The notes below the pieces were generated by a model. It was not told the DNA's origin. It saw nothing but the letters and a program-made list of their open reading frames with translations, and did no database searches. From Streptomyces sp. P3 (lineage in GTDB: Bacteria > Actinomycetota > Actinomycetes > Streptomycetales > Streptomycetaceae): a stretch of DNA of 64,000 bases. How positions within the stretch are numbered: the stretch's first letter is position 1; every line of letters starts with the position of its first letter. The position numbers were made by a program, and so were the translations under genes. The stretch lies in assembly GCF_003032475.1 (NCBI RefSeq), contig NZ_CP028369.1, forward strand, positions 5,704,001 to 5,768,000. Direction: 5' to 3'. Below, one piece after another: positions 60,090 to 64,000 of the stretch.

Positions 60090-62534
60090 GTGGTCAGTGA
60101 GGGTGCCGCGGAACGCAGAAAGGGACCTCTGGGTGTCGAGACGGCTCTCCATGCGGTCACCGCCGACCCCGTCTCACCCCACCGTGTGCGCCGCACCCTC
60201 GAACAGGCGCTCGTGTTCGCCGGTGCGGCGCTCGCCGCCGTCTACACGCCCGCGCCGGAGGCCGGCCTGCTGTGCCTGGCCGAGTCGGCGGGCGTGCCGA
60301 GGACCCTGTACGGACTGCGCGAGAGCTATCCCCTCGACGGCGGCTCGCCGGCCGCCGACGCCCACCGCACCGGGCGGCCGGTGTGGCTCGGCCCGCACGA
60401 GGTCGCCGAGTGCGCGGACGCCCGGCGGATGCCCGCCCGCGACGTCCATCTGGCCGCACTGCCCGTCCGTGACGGCGCGGGCGGCTGTCTGCTCGCCGTC
60501 AGCGAGCGCCCCGGTGGATTCGACGCCCAGGACCGCGCCTGCCTGGAACTCGTCGCCGACGCCGTCGCCCTGCCCGCCCCGACCGCCCGGGCCGAGGGCG
60601 ACAAGCTCCTCGCGGGCGGCTTCAGCCTGGCCATGGACACCGGGCGGGTCGAGGTGGGCGACGCGATCCTGGAGCTGTTCGCGATGGACCGGGCCGCGTT
60701 CGACGGCCGGGTGGAGACCCTGCTCGGGCTCACCGTCCCCGAGGACCTGCCCTCGCTGATGTCCGTCGTCGAGGCCGACCACATGTCGATCGGCGACCGC
60801 GAGCTGGAGTTCCGGGTGCTGCAGCCCGCCGGGCCGCCGAAGTGGCTCAGACTGAACGGCCGCCTGGTGCCCGGCGGCGACGGACGCCCCGCCCGGCTGG
60901 AGGGCACCGTCGCCGACGCCTCCACGCTGCGCGCCGAGATCACCGACGTCGCCCGTGTCCAGCGCCTGGCCGCCGCGCTCGCCACCGCCGGCACGGTCCG
61001 CGACGTCAGCCAGGCCGTCGTCGCCGCCTTGCGCAAGCCGCTGCGTGCCGACCGGATCGCCCTCGCCGAGCTGGAGAACGAGCGGCTCGTGGTCACCGTC
61101 CTCGACCCGCCCGAGCCCGACTCCTGGCCCGAGCTGTGGCAGCTGGAGTGGCGCGGTGAATGGCCCGACGCGCCCGTGCGCGCCATGCCCACGCTCGCCG
61201 CCGCGCTGCGCGAGGGCCGGGCCCGGATCTGGCCCGCCGGCACCGCCCTGGAACCGGCGCTCGCCGAGGTCGGCCCCGGCGGCCTCGCCGTCCTGCCGCT
61301 GTCCGCCGGCGGCCGGATGGCCGGCGCCTGCCTCATCGGCTGGGACGCGCCGCACGACTTCGGCCCCGACGAGCGCGCCCTGCTCACCGCCTCCGCCGGC
61401 CTCGCCGGACAGGCCCTGATGCGCGCCCACGCCTTCGACGCCGAACACGAACTCGTCGGCATGCTCCAGCGCCAGCTGCTTCCGCGCCGGCTGCCCGACC
61501 TCCCCGGCGGGTTCGCGGTCGCGCGCTACCTCCCCGCCACCGCGGGCCTGGAGGTCGGCGGCGACTGGTACGACGTGATCCGGATGCCCGACCACCACGT
61601 CGCCCTCGTCATCGGCGACGTCCAGGGCCACAGCGCCGCAGCCGCCACCCTCATGGGGCAGATGCGCACGGCCCTGCGTGCCTACGCGGCCGAGGGCCAC
61701 CCGCCGGACGTGGTCGTTTCGCACGCCAACCGGCTGTTGTTGGAGCTGGAGACCGACCTCTTCGTCACCTGCTGCTATGTCGACGTCGACATGGAGGACG
61801 GCACCGCCTGGTGCGTACGGGCCGGGCATCCGCCGCCCGTCCTGCGTCACCCGGACGGCTCGGCCGAGGTCGCCGGGACGGACGGCGGCCCACCCCTCGG
61901 CATCCTGACGCAGGCCGAGTTCCCGATGGCCCCGCTGCGGCTGACGCCGGGCGCCGTCATCGCCCTCACCACGGACGGCCTCGTGGAGTCCGCCGACCTC
62001 GACATCGGGACCGGTCTGGACCGCCTCGCCGGCGAACTCTCCGGCGCCGACCCCGCCCAGCTCGGCGCCGTCGCCGACGCGCTGCTCGGCGGCGCACACC
62101 GCGGCGACGACGTCGCCCTGCTCCTGCTGCGCTACGACGGCATGGCGGTCAAACCCCGGCGCGAGGGCTGGACGGTGTGGCGGGTGCCCGAGGCGGCCCG
62201 GCACGCCCGCCGCTTCACCCGGCGCAGCCTGCGGGGCTGGGGCGTGGCCGACACCGCCATGGACGCGGCCCTGCTCGTCGTCTCCGAGCTCGTCACCAAC
62301 GCTCTGGTGCACACCGGCGGGCCGGTCCGCCTCGACTTCACCCTCATCGACCGCCGGCTCCGCGTCGCCGTCACCGACGCCTCGCCCCGCACGCCGGTCA
62401 AACCGACCGACCCCGGCTGGGAGGCCACCGGCGGGCGCGGCATCCTCCTGGTGGAGGCCGTCTCCGACAGCTGGGGGACGGTGCCGGTCAGCGGCGGCAA
62501 ACAGGTCTGGAGCGAGCTGCTGCTGCGGTTCTGA
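60090..62534 (+). CDS. GAF-PAS-GAF-SpoIIE phosphatase-HATPase signalling protein
   Basis: 814 residues from GTG 60090; the frame is open upstream to 60018 but runs into the relic. GAF-like (~25-160), PAS-like (~190-280), GAF (~290-460), SpoIIE/PP2C (~475-680: GGDWYDVIRMPDHHVALVIG, RAGHPPPVLRHPDG, GDDVALLLLRYDG), RsbW-like ATPase (~690-810: VVSELVTNALVHTGG, GGRGILLVEAVSDSWG). Very close in architecture to 29600-31966. Likely partner-switching control of a sigma factor. Confidence 0.9.
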   Translation: MVSEGAAERRKGPLGVETALHAVTADPVSPHRVRRTLEQALVFAGAALAAVYTPAPEAGLLCLAESAGVPRTLYGLRESYPLDGGSPAADAHRTGRPVWLGPHEVAECADARRMPARDVHLAALPVRDGAGGCLLAVSERPGGFDAQDRACLELVADAVALPAPTARAEGDKLLAGGFSLAMDTGRVEVGDAILELFAMDRAAFDGRVETLLGLTVPEDLPSLMSVVEADHMSIGDRELEFRVLQPAGPPKWLRLNGRLVPGGDGRPARLEGTVADASTLRAEITDVARVQRLAAALATAGTVRDVSQAVVAALRKPLRADRIALAELENERLVVTVLDPPEPDSWPELWQLEWRGEWPDAPVRAMPTLAAALREGRARIWPAGTALEPALAEVGPGGLAVLPLSAGGRMAGACLIGWDAPHDFGPDERALLTASAGLAGQALMRAHAFDAEHELVGMLQRQLLPRRLPDLPGGFAVARYLPATAGLEVGGDWYDVIRMPDHHVALVIGDVQGHSAAAATLMGQMRTALRAYAAEGHPPDVVVSHANRLLLELETDLFVTCCYVDVDMEDGTAWCVRAGHPPPVLRHPDGSAEVAGTDGGPPLGILTQAEFPMAPLRLTPGAVIALTTDGLVESADLDIGTGLDRLAGELSGADPAQLGAVADALLGGAHRGDDVALLLLRYDGMAVKPRREGWTVWRVPEAARHARRFTRRSLRGWGVADTAMDAALLVVSELVTNALVHTGGPVRLDFTLIDRRLRVAVTDASPRTPVKPTDPGWEATGGRGILLVEAVSDSWGTVPVSGGKQVWSELLLRF

Positions 62535-62584
62535 ACGGCCGTACGCCCACGTGTCCCGGGCGGTGGACCGGGTACCCGCCGCAC

Positions 62585-62953
62585 ATGGACACCTTCGCCT
62601 CCGCATACCTCGCGGCATCCGGAAGGTCCGCACTGGCCTCCGTAGCGTTCGTCGTCGTCGGTCTCGTCCTGGTCGGCGGGCTGATCTTCGCCTTCCGGCT
62701 CGGGTTCAAGATCCGCCGCCGGGAGCCGGCGCCTCCGCAGCCGCACGAACAGCCCCGGATGCCCGCGTCGGGCCCGACCCACGAGAGCCGTTCGCGTGAA
62801 CCCAACGAGATGCCCCGTGCGGCCGACGGCGAGCGCCTCACCCCGCACGAGCTGCGGCCCACCGGCAGCCGGGACAGCTCCGACGCCGTCGGCCCCCGCC
62901 GGGACCGGGGTACGGGCGGCTCGTTCGGCAGCGGCGGCCCGGGTGCCCGCTGA
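62585..62953 (+). CDS. Small single-span membrane protein (DUF6479-like)
   Basis: 122 residues from ATG 62585. One N-terminal span at ~18-42 (SVAFVVVGLVLVGGLIFAFR), then a hydrophilic Pro/Arg/Glu tail ending GSFGSGGPGAR. This is the layout of small Streptomyces membrane proteins grouped as DUF6479; I am not certain of the family number. Begins 50 bp after the phosphatase gene and may be co-transcribed. Confidence 0.7.
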   Translation: MDTFASAYLAASGRSALASVAFVVVGLVLVGGLIFAFRLGFKIRRREPAPPQPHEQPRMPASGPTHESRSREPNEMPRAADGERLTPHELRPTGSRDSSDAVGPRRDRGTGGSFGSGGPGAR

Positions 62954-62998
62954 CCCGCGCCTCAAGTGCATCGTGACCGAGAAAGGTGATGAATTGTC

Positions 62999-63169
62999 GT
63001 GACCTCGCAGCTCGAGGACAAACCCGTGATCCGTCGGCCCGAGACGGGCTGGGCCAGGGCGCGCCGCACACGCCGCGGCTCCGCCGCACCGCGCACCTGC
63101 CTGCCGGCGGTGGCCGCGCCCGGGACGCAGTCCGGGCCGGAGGGCAACATCGTCAGGGGCGACGACTGA
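62999..63169 (+). CDS. Possible 56-residue hypothetical protein
   Basis: GTG 62999 with AAAGGTGAT upstream. Sequence: acidic start (MTSQLEDKPVIRRPE), a very basic middle (ARARRTRRGS), one Cys, and an acidic end (NIVRGDD). No domain. Spacing after the previous gene (45 bp) and a fair ribosome site favour it, but it could be chance. Confidence 0.42.
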   Translation: MTSQLEDKPVIRRPETGWARARRTRRGSAAPRTCLPAVAAPGTQSGPEGNIVRGDD

Positions 63170-63306
63170 CCGCCCCTCGCGCACGACCCGGAGCGCCGCC
63201 CACGGCGTTCCCCGACCCGCGCCACGCCCACCGGTGAACCACGCCCTCGCTTCCCGTCCCGCCCTCCGGCAGGGCCCGCGGCCCGCGCGGTGACCCGCGC
63301 CGACGC

Positions 63307-64000
63307 CTACCGGCGTCGTCGACGCGTCGGCCCCGTCGTCACGCGTGTGCCCGCGGTGAGCCGGCCGAGCGCCCGGTACGCCACCCGTCGCACCCGGCGG
63401 GCGGTACGGCGTATGCCGCCCGGCTGCGGCGCCGGCACCACGAGGACGCCGTCCGGGTCGACGTGCAGCGCGAAGGGCAGCGGATGGAAACGCGCCCCCT
63501 CCGTGTCCGGCGTGAGGCACACCGTCGTGAGCCAGGTCCGGTCCGCCAGGTCGCCCACCGGCAGGACGGCGTCCAGCCGGCCGCCCGGGGCGAGCGTCCC
63601 GAAGATCTCGTGGGAGTTCCCCGACTTCGCCCCCGTCAGCCGCAGCAGCACCGGCGCGGCCTCGGGCACGTGCAGCGGCAGGAGCACATGGAACCGCTCC
63701 CCATGATCCCCGGCGAGGGTGACGTCGCCCGCCGCCACCCGGCCCAGGCCCAGCCGCTCACTCGCGTGACCGACGTCCAGTGCGAGGCCGGCGTGCCGGT
63801 CGGTCCAGTAGGGCAGCACCACCCGGTCCGCGACGACGGCGGCGGGCGGGGCCGGCCGGCCGTGGCGGGGCGCCGGTCCCAGCCGCAGCTCCTTCGTCCA
63901 GCCGCCGAGGCCCACCCTCACCCACACGTCCCACAGGCCCTCGCGGGGCGGGCTGCCGCTGACCGCGGTGACGGGGTCGACGACGGCCGTGCCCTGCAGC
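63307..64000 (-). CDS. C-terminal part of a large protein (cut by window edge), function unknown
   Basis: 231 codons, open to the window edge. Beta-rich: VSGSPPREGLWDVWVRVGLG, HVLLPLHVPEAAPVLLRLTG, LPFALHVDPDGVLVVP, then a basic C-terminal helix (GGIRRTARRVRRVAYRALGR). This pattern resembles C-terminal accessory domains of Streptomyces glycosyltransferases or polyol-phosphate polymerases for wall polymers, but no catalytic part is visible, so this is a guess. Confidence 0.6.
   Translation of the reverse strand, partial: LQGTAVVDPVTAVSGSPPREGLWDVWVRVGLGGWTKELRLGPAPRHGRPAPPAAVVADRVVLPYWTDRHAGLALDVGHASERLGLGRVAAGDVTLAGDHGERFHVLLPLHVPEAAPVLLRLTGAKSGNSHEIFGTLAPGGRLDAVLPVGDLADRTWLTTVCLTPDTEGARFHPLPFALHVDPDGVLVVPAPQPGGIRRTARRVRRVAYRALGRLTAGTRVTTGPTRRRRR

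Overview
The window reads as a piece of a Streptomyces chromosome. GC content is very high, third codon positions are almost all G or C, GTG and TTG starts are common, and the gene families are typical of the genus: several SpoIIE-type phosphatases, a subtilisin-inhibitor-like protein, a streptogrisin-type protease, an NHLM/NHLP peptide exporter and a CebR-type cellulose operator. I see no rRNA, tRNA, CRISPR array, insertion sequence or integrase. About 60 genes are called. Both ends cut through genes: a CYP102-type P450 on the left and a large unidentified protein on the right.

Layout. 0-13 kb: P450 with divergent TetR, an iron-box-controlled DUF2470 gene, a secreted lactonase-fold lipoprotein, a FUSC membrane protein, a maleylpyruvate-isomerase-like protein, an HD phosphohydrolase, a ROK regulator with a palindromic operator, PHP and HAD hydrolases, VanZ and DUF4230 proteins. 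13-20 kb: a PRPP-synthetase-like protein, a STAS protein, a MarR / aldehyde dehydrogenase / alcohol dehydrogenase module with twin operators, a broken AraC gene, and a DUF1304-TetR operon behind a 47-bp inverted repeat. 20-26 kb: glutathionyl-hydroquinone-reductase-like protein, CDF metal transporter, F420/nitroreductase-type protein, LysE exporter with a small coupled upstream ORF, PhyH dioxygenase. 26-42 kb: two paralogous membrane proteins (26.1 and 39.9 kb) joining a sigma-factor-like N-terminus, a zinc-finger-like motif, one membrane span and a ricin-type lectin domain. Between them lie a permease, a multi-domain SpoIIE phosphatase, a GH2 glycosidase, an isochorismatase-like hydrolase, a GH9 cellulase with a perfect CebR box, and an antitoxin/Doc-like pair. 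42-48 kb: FMN-dependent hydroxyacid oxidase, SSI-like inhibitor, CDGSH plus haem-oxygenase-like iron enzyme, Ppx/GppA, and an MFS pump behind two palindromes. 48-54.6 kb: a compact peptide-export operon consisting of a double-glycine precursor, membrane fusion protein, C39-peptidase ABC transporter and second NHLM ABC transporter. 55-64 kb: a streptogrisin-like protease with three calcium-loop tandem repeats, two SpoIIE phosphatases facing away from each other around a decayed class III/IV lanthionine synthetase fragment, two small proteins and the right-hand partial gene.

The best candidates for new biology are (1) the export operon at 48.4-54.55 kb, which has a precursor, cleavage and export but no modification enzyme; (2) the sigma-like/zinc-finger/TM/lectin paralogues, which share an upstream 14-mer GTTGTGCRAAGGTG; (3) the Doc-like protein whose Fic motif has lost its catalytic histidine, behind a promoter dense in inverted repeats; and (4) the protease with the repeated calcium-loop tail. 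All functional calls come from reading the sequence; no database search was run.
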